A DNA stretch of 39,234 bases from a virus: positions 1-39,234 of IMG/VR virus record IMGVR_UViG_3300042731_003895; one strand, given 5' to 3'. Below, one piece after another: positions 1 through 8,550 of the stretch. The position numbers and the translations under genes were made by a program. Each line of letters opens with the position of its first letter. The first letter of the stretch is position 1. The notes beneath the pieces are model-generated. The model was not told the DNA's origin, searched no databases, and saw only the letters and a list, made by a program, of their open reading frames with translations.

Positions 1-1
1 G

Positions 2-127
2 TGGGATCGCATACCTGATGACACCAAGCGGGATATCATCGAGAAGATCCTCAGTCGAGTGAGAAAAGAGGTTAAGCCGATCATACTAAAAAGGGTCGTG
101 CGTGATAAACTTGCATCACGTCAATAA
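2..127 (+). CDS. C-terminal end of an unidentified protein (partial)
   Basis: The first base of the window lies inside an open frame that reads 41 residues and stops with TAA at 125-127. The visible tail is basic and rich in Lys/Arg/Ile (it contains DIIEKILSRVRKEVKP and ends KLASRQ). No family can be named from this fragment. It is 11 bases upstream of the radical SAM gene on the same strand, so the two probably share a transcript. The start lies outside the window. Confidence 0.6.
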   Translation, partial: WDRIPDDTKRDIIEKILSRVRKEVKPIILKRVVRDKLASRQ

Positions 128-138
128 CGGAGAGGCCA

Positions 139-1107
139 ATGATCACAGAGAGAATCGATGCCATTACCGGCATCCCTGAAGACTACCTCACCACCACGCC
201 GCCGGCGCCGAAGTCGGTCAAGATAGAACTGAGCCCTCGCTGTAATCTGTCTTGTGGATTCTGCGCACTGCGCACCAGGAGACAGCAACCGAAGAATGAT
301 ATGGATCTTGATCTGTTCAAGCGGATCACCCTCGAGATGCGTGAGGTCGGCGTAGAGGAGATCGGGGTTTTCTATCTGGGTGAGTCGTTCATGAACCCAG
401 TGCTGCTTGAGGATGCCGTGCGCTACTTGAAGCGGGAGCTGGAATTTCCCTATGTGTTCTTGACCAGCAACGCCACGCTGGCTAAACCGGATATCGTGGC
501 CAGGGTCATGGGTGCCGGGCTTGATTCCCTGAAATGGTCCGTCAACGCAGCTGATCCACAGCAGTTCAAAGACATCATGCTGTCAAAACCGATCCTCTTT
601 TACCGTGCGCTGGAGAATATCAAGCGAGCCTGGGACGTACGCAATATCTGCAATTTCAACACCAAGCTCTATGCCTCATCAATACAGTTCGACGGCGAGC
701 AAGGAGAGAGAATGCTGCAGATGGTCAATAAAGAAGTGAAGCCATACGTCGACCAGTGGTATGAACTGCCGCTGTACGGTATGAGCATGCTACAGAAGGA
801 CGTGGAGAAGCGTATTGGGTACAAGCCCACCCACGGCAACATGGGCAGGATCGGCGGTCTGAGAGATCCACTGCCGTGCTGGAGCGCGTTCACCGAAGGG
901 CATGTCAGGTATGACGGCCATTTGTCGGTTTGCTGCTTCGGGTCAGATGACAAGTTCGATGCCGGTGACCTGAAGACGCAGGCGTTCATGGAAGCCTGGC
1001 ACAGCGAGAAATTCCAACAGATCCGCGCCGCTCAGCTGGCGACCCGGGAGCAAGGACCCAAAGCGCTGGAAGGAACCATGTGCCAAGTGTGTGTGGTATC
1101 AGAATGA
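139..1107 (+). CDS. Radical SAM protein with Cys-rich (SPASM-like) C-terminus
   Basis: 322 aa. The Cx3CxxC motif that binds the radical-SAM 4Fe-4S cluster is at C35, C39 and C42 (CNLSCGFC). Radical SAM enzymes use this cluster to cleave S-adenosylmethionine and start radical chemistry. Further cysteines near the C-terminus (CW..., VCCFG, and a final CQVC) resemble a SPASM or twitch domain that would hold auxiliary clusters, as in peptide- or sugar-modifying members. A Shine-Dalgarno GGAGAGG precedes the ATG. The substrate cannot be deduced. The phage also encodes two glycosyltransferases and a methyltransferase (22242-24828), so a role in modifying a sugar, virion protein or host surface is possible but is inference. 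It overlaps the next small ORF by ATGA. Confidence 0.85.
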   Translation: MITERIDAITGIPEDYLTTTPPAPKSVKIELSPRCNLSCGFCALRTRRQQPKNDMDLDLFKRITLEMREVGVEEIGVFYLGESFMNPVLLEDAVRYLKRELEFPYVFLTSNATLAKPDIVARVMGAGLDSLKWSVNAADPQQFKDIMLSKPILFYRALENIKRAWDVRNICNFNTKLYASSIQFDGEQGERMLQMVNKEVKPYVDQWYELPLYGMSMLQKDVEKRIGYKPTHGNMGRIGGLRDPLPCWSAFTEGHVRYDGHLSVCCFGSDDKFDAGDLKTQAFMEAWHSEKFQQIRAAQLATREQGPKALEGTMCQVCVVSE

Positions 1108-1214
1108 ATGATCTTGATGATCTCATCCGGGAACTGACTGACCTGCTTCTTAGGATAGCCATACTCGGCGGCTATGTCCTGGTCATCACCCTGTTCGTTC
1201 ACATCCTGAAATAG
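1104..1214 (+). CDS. Small single-pass membrane protein
   Basis: 36 aa, too short for routine ORF calling. The ATG overlaps the TGA of the radical SAM gene (ATGA), a translational-coupling arrangement. After an acidic start (MNDLDDLIREL) there is one hydrophobic segment of about 20 residues (LLLRIAILGGYVLVITLFV), so it is predicted to sit in the inner membrane. Function unknown. A coupled lysis or superinfection role is possible, but nothing in the sequence supports a specific one. Confidence 0.5.
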   Translation: MNDLDDLIRELTDLLLRIAILGGYVLVITLFVHILK

Positions 1215-1223
1215 GAGGCCATT

Positions 1224-1265
1224 ATGGGCTGCAAGAAAGGCAAGGGCGGCGGTCGTCGCAAGTAA
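1224..1265 (+). CDS. Possible 13-residue Lys/Gly/Arg-rich micro-ORF
   Basis: MGCKKGKGGGRRK, preceded by a near-perfect Shine-Dalgarno (AGGAGG) six bases before the ATG. It ends immediately before the A-run and hairpin at 1264-1289. The strong ribosome site is the only reason to list it. It could be a real micropeptide or a leftover of a longer gene. Confidence 0.3.
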   Translation: MGCKKGKGGGRRK

Positions 1266-1289
1266 AAAAAGGCCCCCAACACGGGGGCC
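1264..1289 (-). terminator. Rho-independent terminator of the head-gene operon
   Basis: GGCCCCC and GGGGGCC form a 7-bp stem around the loop AACAC (1271-1289). On the minus strand the stem is followed by seven T (1270-1264). It lies just past the last minus-strand head gene (stop at 1322) and matches an intrinsic terminator for that operon. Read on the plus strand there is no T tract, so it should stop rightward transcription less well. Confidence 0.85.
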
Positions 1290-1321
1290 AATATGGAGCG
1301 CACGGAGAGAGAGGGTTGTTG

Positions 1322-1738
1322 TTATGTGTCGGTCGAGTAGGTCGCGGCCACGCGCATCAGGGTCGCGGTACCAGACCCAACGCTCACAGCGGCGAAGGTA
1401 ATATCCAGCGTATCATCCGCCGAATACTCATACCCCATTCCACCAGCCGCGCTGGTCATCTGCTTCACGGTAGAGGCCGCAGATAGCGAGATCGAGGTAA
1501 TGTAGCGGTCGGGATCACCCCCATCACCCACGGTCACAGTACCCACGATAGCGCCGCCGTCATTCGCTCCGGAGAGCTTCACGTCCAGCATCTTGGCGCC
1601 GCTAGGCACCTTGCAAACCTGAACCACATCGTTGGCGGTAACAGAGGTCAGCGAGACCTGCTTCACGATGCTGACAACACCAAGACCTTCACGGGGCGGG
1701 CTGGTCGATTGTGCAGCGGTTCCAGTAATAGTAGCCAT
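1322..1738 (-). CDS. Small virion protein downstream of coat (head decoration or fibre candidate)
   Basis: 138 aa, rich in Ala, Val, Thr, Ser and Gly, with a beta-rich look and no membrane segment. It is the last gene of the head operon, 12 bases after the coat protein, with a Shine-Dalgarno GGGAGG. In phages with N4-type coat proteins this slot usually holds a small capsid-associated or head-fibre protein. That role is inferred from position and composition only. Confidence 0.6.
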   Translation of the reverse strand: MATITGTAAQSTSPPREGLGVVSIVKQVSLTSVTANDVVQVCKVPSGAKMLDVKLSGANDGGAIVGTVTVGDGGDPDRYITSISLSAASTVKQMTSAAGGMGYEYSADDTLDITFAAVSVGSGTATLMRVAATYSTDT

Positions 1739-1750
1739 AATGGACCTCCC

Positions 1751-2809
1751 TTAGGACTTGGTAGTGTAGGTGGGGCAGATGATGGTTCCAAAATCCTTGG
1801 AATTAAACCGACATTTCTTTGCCCCCCAGATCGCGCCAGCCGCCACGCCGAGCTTGTTGTCGTAGTCGAACGCCTTCTCTTTCCAGGAGAACTTGTTCGG
1901 CCCGTTGCCTTTGGCGAATGCCACAGCACCGGCCTGTGCACCGCAGAAGATCGCACGCCGCACCTGGGTCTGACCCACACCGAGCGGTACACGGGTATTC
2001 TCATGCAGCACCACGCCGTTGTACATGCCCAGCGCACCGGTAAAGATTGGGTTCTTCGTCACCTGGCCGCCAGTCATTGCAGCCTTCAGGATATCCAGCC
2101 ACTGACCCGTGCTGGTATTGGTGCGCAGATCGTACACCTGGAACGGATGCAGGAAGGCCACGAAGTAGCTGCCGCCCTTGATCTTGATCGGGCGGATCAG
2201 CGGGCTGATGGTCTTGGCCTTGGCCACGAACTCATCGATAAGGCTGAGCTGGAAGATCGAGGACGCACCCGAGGAAGCCACATCGGCCTCAGAGGTATCG
2301 GAGTCAGGAAAAAAGTAATGGTCCGTATCAGAGGCGGCAATCGGATCGACCGCGGCCTGCATACCGGAATACTTGGTTGCAGCACTCGACACACCACCCA
2401 ACTGGTTGAAGAACGAGGTGTCGATACGATCTGCCCACCAGTCTGCCAACCCGTCTTTGGCCTCATCACGAGTGGAGTGATGTACGCGGTGTTCGCTCAT
2501 CGCACCCTTTGAGCGTACTGCATGGCGCAACTGATCCAGCCAGATCGAGTCGCTGTACGTCACCAGCGCCTCTTCGTTATCTTCGAGGGTGTTATCCCCG
2601 TCGATACCGTCCCCGGTCAACTGCATGCGTAGGCCGAAGGTGATCTTCTCACCGACCTTCTTGGCCTCTTCTTTGTATTGGATCATGGAGTCAGAGCCCT
2701 TCCCCATGAAGCGTAGCATGTCGGTCTTGGACAAAGCCTCTACGGCCAGCTTCTTCGACCAATGCTGGACTGCAAGCGCGTGGCCTACAGGATAGTTTGT
2801 TTCTGCCAT
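1751..2809 (-). CDS. Major capsid protein, N4 gp56 family
   Basis: 352 aa. The N-terminal third has the family's recognisable stretches: HWSKKLAVEALSKTDML, GEKITFGLRMQLTGDG, LRHAVRSKGAMSEHRV and LADWWADRIDTSFFNQLGG. This is an HK97-fold coat protein that assembles around the scaffold into the icosahedral head. Start choice: ATG at 2809 with Shine-Dalgarno GGGAGG. It follows the scaffold gene after a 111-base spacer containing an 11-bp perfect hairpin. That spacer may raise or stabilise coat mRNA relative to upstream genes. Confidence 0.9.
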   Translation of the reverse strand: MAETNYPVGHALAVQHWSKKLAVEALSKTDMLRFMGKGSDSMIQYKEEAKKVGEKITFGLRMQLTGDGIDGDNTLEDNEEALVTYSDSIWLDQLRHAVRSKGAMSEHRVHHSTRDEAKDGLADWWADRIDTSFFNQLGGVSSAATKYSGMQAAVDPIAASDTDHYFFPDSDTSEADVASSGASSIFQLSLIDEFVAKAKTISPLIRPIKIKGGSYFVAFLHPFQVYDLRTNTSTGQWLDILKAAMTGGQVTKNPIFTGALGMYNGVVLHENTRVPLGVGQTQVRRAIFCGAQAGAVAFAKGNGPNKFSWKEKAFDYDNKLGVAAGAIWGAKKCRFNSKDFGTIICPTYTTKS

Positions 2810-2876
2810 TGGCGGCCTCCCGTCATAGTTAAGATTCCATGACTTCTCGCCGCCAAGGCGCCCCTGGTATGTTTGT

Positions 2877-2906
2877 GCTAGTAGGGACGGGGTATTCCCT
2901 ACTAGC
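2877..2906. promoter_or_regulatory. 11-bp perfect hairpin between scaffold and coat genes
   Basis: GCTAGTAGGGA (2877-2887) pairs without mismatch to TCCCTACTAGC (2896-2906) around an 8-base loop. Neither strand has a following T run, so it is not a classical terminator. Its place just upstream of the coat gene suggests an mRNA-processing or 5'-stabilising element, or a partial terminator. Confidence 0.6.
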
Positions 2907-2920
2907 GTCTAGGGCAAAGT

Positions 2921-3937
2921 TTAGAGCATGGGGGAACGGAAGTCCACATCAGACATGAACGCACCCATGGCCTCCTCGAAACTTTCTTCGTCGCTAGTCG
3001 AGAGCTTTTCGAGTGACACGGCCTTACCACCAGAGCCATGCTGCTTGTTGCGCTGCTGGCCTTGCTCAATACGTTCGAGCTTTTCTGCGTTCGGGTTATC
3101 AGCAGGAGTCTGTTCAGGCTTCTTGAATCCGTGCCGTTCGGCAAGCTGTAGCACCATCATGGCCGGGTTCTGCCCTCTCATCGCCATGTTGATGCCGGCT
3201 ATCACTTCCAGATTCATGGCCTCGCTCAGGAACTGCTCTTCTGTACCCGCGCGTCCCCTTTCTTGCTGCTCCTTGACGTACTGCTGACGCAGGAACTTGA
3301 GCGCGTCGGGGTATTCCGGATTGGTCTGCCTGACCTTGGCCTCGGCCTGCTCGATCTGCGTGGTGACCTGGTTCAGGGTCTGATTGAACAACTGCTGTTC
3401 GTCCTGGGAGTCCACGCGCTTCTTGATGGCTTCCAGTTCTTCCTTCTGCGCAGATTCGCGTATCTCCTGGGCTGCGTTCGTCCATTTGTCGAAGCCCTCG
3501 ATATCCTCAACCGGGTCAGGCCTTGGACCCAGCTCGGCAATGCGCTCCTCGACCGTCTTGGGCTGCTGTGCGGGCTGCTGCTCAGGCGGCCTCTGAAAGC
3601 GCTCCACGACTTGCTGAAAGCGCTGCTCCATGTTGTGGATGGTGCGCTGCAGGTTCTGGTTCTGCTGCTGCAGGGCCTGGATAGTGGGCGGCTGGTCAGG
3701 TGCCGGCTTGTCAGATTCCTGGTCACCCTCCTCTGAGGTCTGCTCCTCCGCGGTAGACTCAGGCTTCGGCTCCACGTCCTTTGCCTGGATGTCTTCCTCC
3801 TCGCCGTGGTCGTCGTCACGGTAGAAGTCGTCCAGGCGCGAGGTCTCGTACTCCTCACCGTCAACGGTCCCTTGTTCCAGATCTACCTCTGGCTCCTGGC
3901 CTGCCAGGTCTGCCGCCATCTCTTCAGCTATGTTCAT
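2921..3937 (-). CDS. Scaffolding protein
   Basis: 338 aa, strongly acidic N-terminal third (runs of E and D), then Gln- and Pro-rich helical and coiled-coil sequence with repeated EQRFQQVVERFQ and QQLFNQTLNQV type stretches. This composition and the slot between portal and coat genes are typical of internal scaffolds that guide procapsid assembly and then leave. The reading frame is open upstream to 4078, but the start at 3937 (MNIAEEMAADL) is chosen because AGGAGAG lies upstream and the longer form would run through the preceding gene. No protease signature is seen next to it. Confidence 0.75.
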   Translation of the reverse strand: MNIAEEMAADLAGQEPEVDLEQGTVDGEEYETSRLDDFYRDDDHGEEEDIQAKDVEPKPESTAEEQTSEEGDQESDKPAPDQPPTIQALQQQNQNLQRTIHNMEQRFQQVVERFQRPPEQQPAQQPKTVEERIAELGPRPDPVEDIEGFDKWTNAAQEIRESAQKEELEAIKKRVDSQDEQQLFNQTLNQVTTQIEQAEAKVRQTNPEYPDALKFLRQQYVKEQQERGRAGTEEQFLSEAMNLEVIAGINMAMRGQNPAMMVLQLAERHGFKKPEQTPADNPNAEKLERIEQGQQRNKQHGSGGKAVSLEKLSTSDEESFEEAMGAFMSDVDFRSPML

Positions 3938-3962
3938 CTCTCTCTGATCTCTCCTGTGTGGG

Positions 3963-4346
3963 TTAAAAGGCTCGGCGTCCTCCCATGCGCTGCTGGAGCA
4001 TTTGCATGAACCGGTTCCGATCCATGGCGCCCTGCTGCTCAGGGTTACCCCGGGCTGCTGAATTGGGTGAGTAACCACCCATGTTCTGGTTCATCGGCCC
4101 CTGGCCCGGCATCATGCGCTGTCTGGCTTGGTGTTGCGGCATCGGGCTGGCTGGCTGCATCTGCCCGCCAGGCGGCATTGGGATGGCTGCTGGGCTCATC
4201 GCAGCACCCGGGCCTTGCGGCTGGGCCTGTGGCTGACCACCGCCTTGCATCATGCGTTGCATGAGTATATTGCGGATCATGGCCTGGAGCTGCGGGTTCT
4301 GCATCATCTGCTGTTGCATGTTCCCGCCGAATGGTTGGTTGTACAT
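3963..4346 (-). CDS. Met/Gln/Pro-rich low-complexity protein in head operon
   Basis: 127 aa made almost entirely of Met, Gln, Pro, Gly and Asn (for example MQQQMMQNPQLQAM, and a C-terminal MLQQRMGGRR). No domain is recognised; it is probably disordered. It lies between portal and scaffold with an upstream AGGGG ribosome site and is collinear with the head genes, so an assembly cofactor or minor virion part is plausible. Confidence is in the gene, not a role. Confidence 0.6.
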   Translation of the reverse strand: MYNQPFGGNMQQQMMQNPQLQAMIRNILMQRMMQGGGQPQAQPQGPGAAMSPAAIPMPPGGQMQPASPMPQHQARQRMMPGQGPMNQNMGGYSPNSAARGNPEQQGAMDRNRFMQMLQQRMGGRRAF

Positions 4347-4373
4347 AGTGATTACCCCTATAGGCTGTTAATA

Positions 4374-6248
4374 CTACGGCATGATGCCGGTTGACTGCAA
4401 AATCTTGTTTTCTATGTCAGTTTGCTCTGCCTCTGCCTGCTTCTTCTCTGCGCTGGCCGCGACCTCCATGGCCTTGGCTTCCCGCTCGTCCGCCATGCCT
4501 TTCATCAGCCGTTCCTGATTCGGATCAGGCTTGGCTTGTGCGTCCTGGATGTACTGCAGCCACTCCTCGATCAGCTTCTCCGGGAACGGCGTGTATCGCA
4601 ACAGGCTCGGCGGTATCGGCACGCCCATGCTCTGCAGGCTGGGCAAGAGTTCCGTCATGATCTGGAACACCCGGTCCTTCATGCTCGGGCTGGTCGGTGC
4701 CTCATCGATGATGATGTCATACTTCAGGCCGTCGGCATCGAACTGCAGCGGCTGGTACTCCTGGCCTTCGCTCGTAGTCACACGCACCAGGCGACCATCG
4801 TTCAGGTAATTGGTGATCAGGTGGGCCAGAATGCGGGCTTGCTGCTTGCGGTAGCGTCTCATCGCATCAAAAGCCCAGGCGATGTTGTTCAGCGCTGACT
4901 GCTTGCGGGTGGTCTCCACGATGCCGGCTTGATCCTTGCCGGCCAGACCCAGGATCTCCAGGTTGAGCCCAGTGACATCGGGGAAGGATTGAATCGCGAA
5001 CTGCAGCAGCCGGTCGATCCCGTTCGGGTAGGCGCCGACCGGCTTTTCTTTGACCTTGTTAAGTCCGCCGGGGTTGAGCCATGAGACCGCTGTCGGGTTG
5101 GCCCAGGTCTCCTCGAGCTTCTTCGGGTCGTCGGTTGCGTCTTCCTCGGCCACCAGTCCGCCTTTGCCAATGCTCATCATGATGTCGAGCAGGGTGGACA
5201 AAAACACATTGGCCCAGGTCTGGGGGTCCTTCATGGGCCGGATGAACCCGTAGAACACGCCCTTGACCTCGTCATACTTGCCGGTCACCGCGGACATGGA
5301 GAACTCACGCTCGCAGGGTGCGGGGCCATCTTCGAGCAGATGACCGCCGACCACATAGGCTTGCTGTACGACTTTGCGTTTCTGGCGGATGGCTTTGTGT
5401 GGCGTACCCATGGCCAGGTACTGCTCTTTCAGGATCTCCCACTCCTTCGGATCATACTCCTCGATACCTTCCTGCGTGGCCACCCGCATGATGGCTTTAT
5501 ATTTGATGTACTGGTAGCGTGCCACCCAGATCGTCTTTCTGTCGTCTCGCTTGCCGCTGCCGGTTTCGTCTGTCAGGTACTCGTCAATTCCTGACTTGTC
5601 GATCGACATCGATGATTGCGGGCTTTCCATGTCCTTATCCCAAGGTCCCTTCAGGTTCTGCCCGTCCAGGTCCGCCTCCGGCCACTGCTGCTGGATCTCA
5701 TCCATGGACATATCGTCCAGGTACAGATCCCAGCGCCGATCAGTCAGGTTGCGCTTGGTTGCCCGGGTATCGTACCGAATGCGGAACGGATCGCGGCGAG
5801 TGATATCCCCCATGCCGTCAGGATCTTCGGTGTAGTTGATGGTCGTGTCGATCCAGCCCAGGCCGGTGGTCAGCATGTCGGTGAATGCATGTGATTCTTC
5901 GTCCTCTGCGTCCGTCTCGTCCCTGACCCATTCCGCGGCACCACCTAGCAGATCATGCGGTACTGGCTTACCGGGCACGCGCTTAATGTATCGCGCCTCC
6001 TTGCGGTTGCTGATCTCCATACCAAGGACGGCATCGACAAATGGCCCCGTCCGGTTGAACGTGAGCGCTGGCCGCTCGAGCGCGTCGAGCTTCAGCTTGT
6101 CCTCTTCACTCCACTGGTGACCGTGCCGGATACGGGTCGCCTCCCTGGCTTCTTCGTCCCAGTCTCTGAGGTCTTCGGTGCTGGCCCGGTAATCGTCGTG
6201 GATGCGCTTTACCAGATCATCAAGTTCTTTGTCTTCCTCAAGGTCCAT
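4374..6248 (-). CDS. Portal protein (P22 type)
   Basis: 624 aa, within the size range of P22-like portals. Recognisable features: N-terminal FNRTGPFVDAVLGMEISNRKE, a DPFRIRYDTRATKRNLTDRRW stretch, and FYGFIRPMKDPQTWAN in the middle, all typical of this portal family. The C-terminal 60 residues are a charged helix (ADEREAKAMEVAASAEKKQAEAEQ), like the P22 barrel helix. Twelve copies would form the DNA channel at the unique capsid vertex and dock terminase during packaging. It overlaps the upstream 61-aa gene by 11 bases. Confidence 0.85.
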   Translation of the reverse strand: MDLEEDKELDDLVKRIHDDYRASTEDLRDWDEEAREATRIRHGHQWSEEDKLKLDALERPALTFNRTGPFVDAVLGMEISNRKEARYIKRVPGKPVPHDLLGGAAEWVRDETDAEDEESHAFTDMLTTGLGWIDTTINYTEDPDGMGDITRRDPFRIRYDTRATKRNLTDRRWDLYLDDMSMDEIQQQWPEADLDGQNLKGPWDKDMESPQSSMSIDKSGIDEYLTDETGSGKRDDRKTIWVARYQYIKYKAIMRVATQEGIEEYDPKEWEILKEQYLAMGTPHKAIRQKRKVVQQAYVVGGHLLEDGPAPCEREFSMSAVTGKYDEVKGVFYGFIRPMKDPQTWANVFLSTLLDIMMSIGKGGLVAEEDATDDPKKLEETWANPTAVSWLNPGGLNKVKEKPVGAYPNGIDRLLQFAIQSFPDVTGLNLEILGLAGKDQAGIVETTRKQSALNNIAWAFDAMRRYRKQQARILAHLITNYLNDGRLVRVTTSEGQEYQPLQFDADGLKYDIIIDEAPTSPSMKDRVFQIMTELLPSLQSMGVPIPPSLLRYTPFPEKLIEEWLQYIQDAQAKPDPNQERLMKGMADEREAKAMEVAASAEKKQAEAEQTDIENKILQSTGIMP

Positions 6249-6423
6249 AGGTCCACCGTTTAGCGTCAGCAGGTAGGTCCACCTTAGGCCCTGGGCCTGC
6301 CTGTATGAAGAGTTTGGCCGATGCGCTGTAGTATATCGGTTTTTTCAGCTCGAATCCGTTGCAGGCTAGTACGACAAGCTCACTGGCTCGCTTGGGTATC
6401 TCCGTCGCTTTGAGTACACGCAT
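6238..6423 (-). CDS. Conserved-looking small head-operon protein
   Basis: 61 aa (MRVLKATEIPKRASELVVLA...). No family is recognised and it has no membrane segment. It overlaps the portal start by 11 bases and is on the same strand, which supports it being translated. It could be a minor capsid or head-assembly factor; the sequence gives no direct clue. Confidence 0.5.
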   Translation of the reverse strand: MRVLKATEIPKRASELVVLACNGFELKKPIYYSASAKLFIQAGPGPKVDLPADAKRWTYGP

Positions 6424-6467
6424 CAGGGTTCACCGTGGTCACTTCCTGATAGTATAGCGCTACTGGG

Positions 6468-6626
6468 TTATTCGTCTCTCTCAGGTGCCTCCTGGATACT
6501 CGGCAACAAGGTAATCGTCATCTCGTCAATCACCTCATCCTCGATCAGGCCCAGCCTGCCCTCGAGGTTGTCGATGCGCTGCTCGAGTTCGAGGATCTTC
6601 CTTCTCATGTCGTTAATCAGGCTCAT
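6468..6626 (-). CDS. Small coiled-coil protein
   Basis: 52 aa. Starts four bases after the stop of the 104-aa gene and has a strong ribosome site (GAGGGG) overlapping that stop. The sequence ILELEQRIDNLEGRLGLIEDEV has clear heptads, so it should form a short coiled coil. Role unknown; its place between terminase and portal suggests packaging or head assembly. Confidence 0.6.
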   Translation of the reverse strand: MSLINDMRRKILELEQRIDNLEGRLGLIEDEVIDEMTITLLPSIQEAPERDE

Positions 6627-6630
6627 GATA

Positions 6631-6945
6631 TTACCCCTCAAACTTCTTCTTTAATCGTTCAAACTCTGCCAGGTCTGCTGCTTCCCGTTTGGCGAATTCT
6701 CGGTACTCCTCCACTTCGCGCTTCACTCTGTCTGTCACGGTCATCACCTTCACCCAGTCAGGCCGCAAAGTCACAAGGCTTTCAACCTTATCGGCTTTCA
6801 CTCGCTTCGATTTACCTTCAAGTGGAATCAACTCCCAGTCGGTATCAGATTTATCAATACCTGTTTGGTAGTAGTGGACGATCAGCCCCCTTATCAAGTG
6901 TTCACATAACCACTTTTTCAGTTCATAGTCTTGCGGTTTTTCCAT
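6631..6945 (-). CDS. Hypothetical protein of the packaging operon
   Basis: 104 aa, highly charged, with a helical C-terminus (VKREVEEYREFAKREAADLAEFERLKKKFEG). It begins three bases after the terminase large subunit stop. No known domain is recognised. Tight packing with its neighbours supports a real gene. Confidence 0.65.
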   Translation of the reverse strand: MEKPQDYELKKWLCEHLIRGLIVHYYQTGIDKSDTDWELIPLEGKSKRVKADKVESLVTLRPDWVKVMTVTDRVKREVEEYREFAKREAADLAEFERLKKKFEG

Positions 6946-6948
6946 AGT

Positions 6949-8550
6949 TCACCTCCTGCTTGCGAATGATCCGGCTTGCGTGGGCGGATCGGAATAAGGG
7001 TCCCGCTTCTCTTTGCGAATGGGAACCTTGGGGAATATCAGGTTGATGTCTGGGTCCTGTATCCGGCTCATGATGTCCAGCACATCATCGTGTCCGGTGA
7101 TCAGCGGAAACGCCTTGTACTCCTCCTCGATGAACCGGTCCACCAGGTCGATAGTCTGGCCGTCGTAAATCGTGCGGTGCTGCGTCCTGGGTAACCATAG
7201 CCGGTTGGTCTCCGTGATCGGCAGCAGGCGCCTGATCCTGTCGTGCTTCCCCATCTGCCCACCGAACGGCGTGATCTCGAACCGATAGGTGATCTGAGCC
7301 TGAACATACCGGATATGAGAGACATCGGCCTGCATACCGTACTGCTCATAGTATACTCTGAGCGGCCTATACTTGCGATGCAGATCGATCAATAGATTGG
7401 CGCGCTCGGTCAGGCCCAGCTTGTCCCGATACAGCGCCAGGATGTAGTAATTCTCATCCGATCCCAGGCCCACCACGATCACCGCGGTCCAGTCGCTGCG
7501 CTTGTTCTTCTCATTCGCCGGGTCCACCAGGATGTAGACGTTCATCCCCTTGTGGTTCAGCTGCCCGTCATAGAATCGCAGATCCTCTTGCTTGAACGTG
7601 CTGGCCGAGTCCGGCTTGGGCCTCTGTAGCAGCTGGCATGAGGCCACGAAACTACCCATGTCCCTGACCTTCCGGCGCCAGACCTCGGGTGCGAGCAGTA
7701 GCGGGTTGCCGTCCAGCTCGTCATTGTCCACACCGGTGTGCTTACGGACGATCACCGACCCGCGCTTGATCATCTCCTCGTAAGTGTCGGCATAGTGGTA
7801 TCGCGTGCCGATCGTTTTGACCTTGCCGTCCTCGGTACCCAGGTTCAGGCTGAGTGACCAGGCGTTGGTGGTCTTCTGGATCATCTCCGTGGTGGCCACG
7901 CTCTTCAGTGTCACCACATCATCGTAGACCAGCCGGCTGAAATGCTTGCCTGTGGGCTGTCCGTCGACCAGGCCCCACGCCTCAACCGTCGCCTCTTTGG
8001 GGTTGTTCTTTCGCTTTACCACCAGGCCGGCATCCTCTGACCAGGTGGGCGCATCCTTATCCGGGTTGCTCCAGAACACATCGGCGAACAGGTTGACCAG
8101 GTATTCGTTGGTCTCGATCTCGCGTTTGATCTGTCTGAGGAAGGATTTAGCGATAGGCCGGGTGTGCGAGAATATGCCGATCGTGACCTCATCCGGGTCA
8201 TACGGCTCATCACCGTGCGATCTTATGATCTCGAATAGACTGTGTGCATAGGTGATGATTGTGCTCTTTCGGTGCTCACGAGCCCACAGGTCCAGGTAGC
8301 CGAATGGCGCCTCCTGATACTCGTTGCAGCGCTCATACAGCCATGGGTGGTCGAAATCACTCCTGTTCAGTACGTACCTGATCAAGAAGTATAGGTTGGT
8401 CCTGCACAAGTGTCGTACCGCGCTGACTCTCGAGCTGTCCGAGAGCTTGCCCAACGATAGCAGCAGCGGCTTGTACTGTTGCTGCGGTATCAATACTGTG
8501 CTTGTGTGTGTGGTCGATTGTTCCACGTACCTCTTTCTCCCTCGGGGCAA
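6949..8550 (-). CDS. Terminase large subunit (ATPase-nuclease)
   Basis: 533 aa. ATPase half: a Walker A-type segment AREHRKST at residues 90-97, with Arg where Gly is usual, and Walker B RLVYDD at about 206-211. Nuclease half (RNase H fold): LVDPANEKNKRSDWTA at about 341, with D343 as first catalytic acid, and GHDDVLD near the C-terminus as the last acid. It powers DNA packaging into the procapsid through the portal. Its first 64 codons lie inside the small-subunit gene (194-base overlap). No later Met occurs before the ATPase core, so the overlap looks real. Confidence 0.9.
   Translation of the reverse strand: MPRGRKRYVEQSTTHTSTVLIPQQQYKPLLLSLGKLSDSSRVSAVRHLCRTNLYFLIRYVLNRSDFDHPWLYERCNEYQEAPFGYLDLWAREHRKSTIITYAHSLFEIIRSHGDEPYDPDEVTIGIFSHTRPIAKSFLRQIKREIETNEYLVNLFADVFWSNPDKDAPTWSEDAGLVVKRKNNPKEATVEAWGLVDGQPTGKHFSRLVYDDVVTLKSVATTEMIQKTTNAWSLSLNLGTEDGKVKTIGTRYHYADTYEEMIKRGSVIVRKHTGVDNDELDGNPLLLAPEVWRRKVRDMGSFVASCQLLQRPKPDSASTFKQEDLRFYDGQLNHKGMNVYILVDPANEKNKRSDWTAVIVVGLGSDENYYILALYRDKLGLTERANLLIDLHRKYRPLRVYYEQYGMQADVSHIRYVQAQITYRFEITPFGGQMGKHDRIRRLLPITETNRLWLPRTQHRTIYDGQTIDLVDRFIEEEYKAFPLITGHDDVLDIMSRIQDPDINLIFPKVPIRKEKRDPYSDPPTQAGSFASRR

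Noticed and set aside
99-118. Inverted repeat CGTGAT-N8-ATCACG
   Set aside because: Short arms inside a coding end, no T run and different from the operator family.
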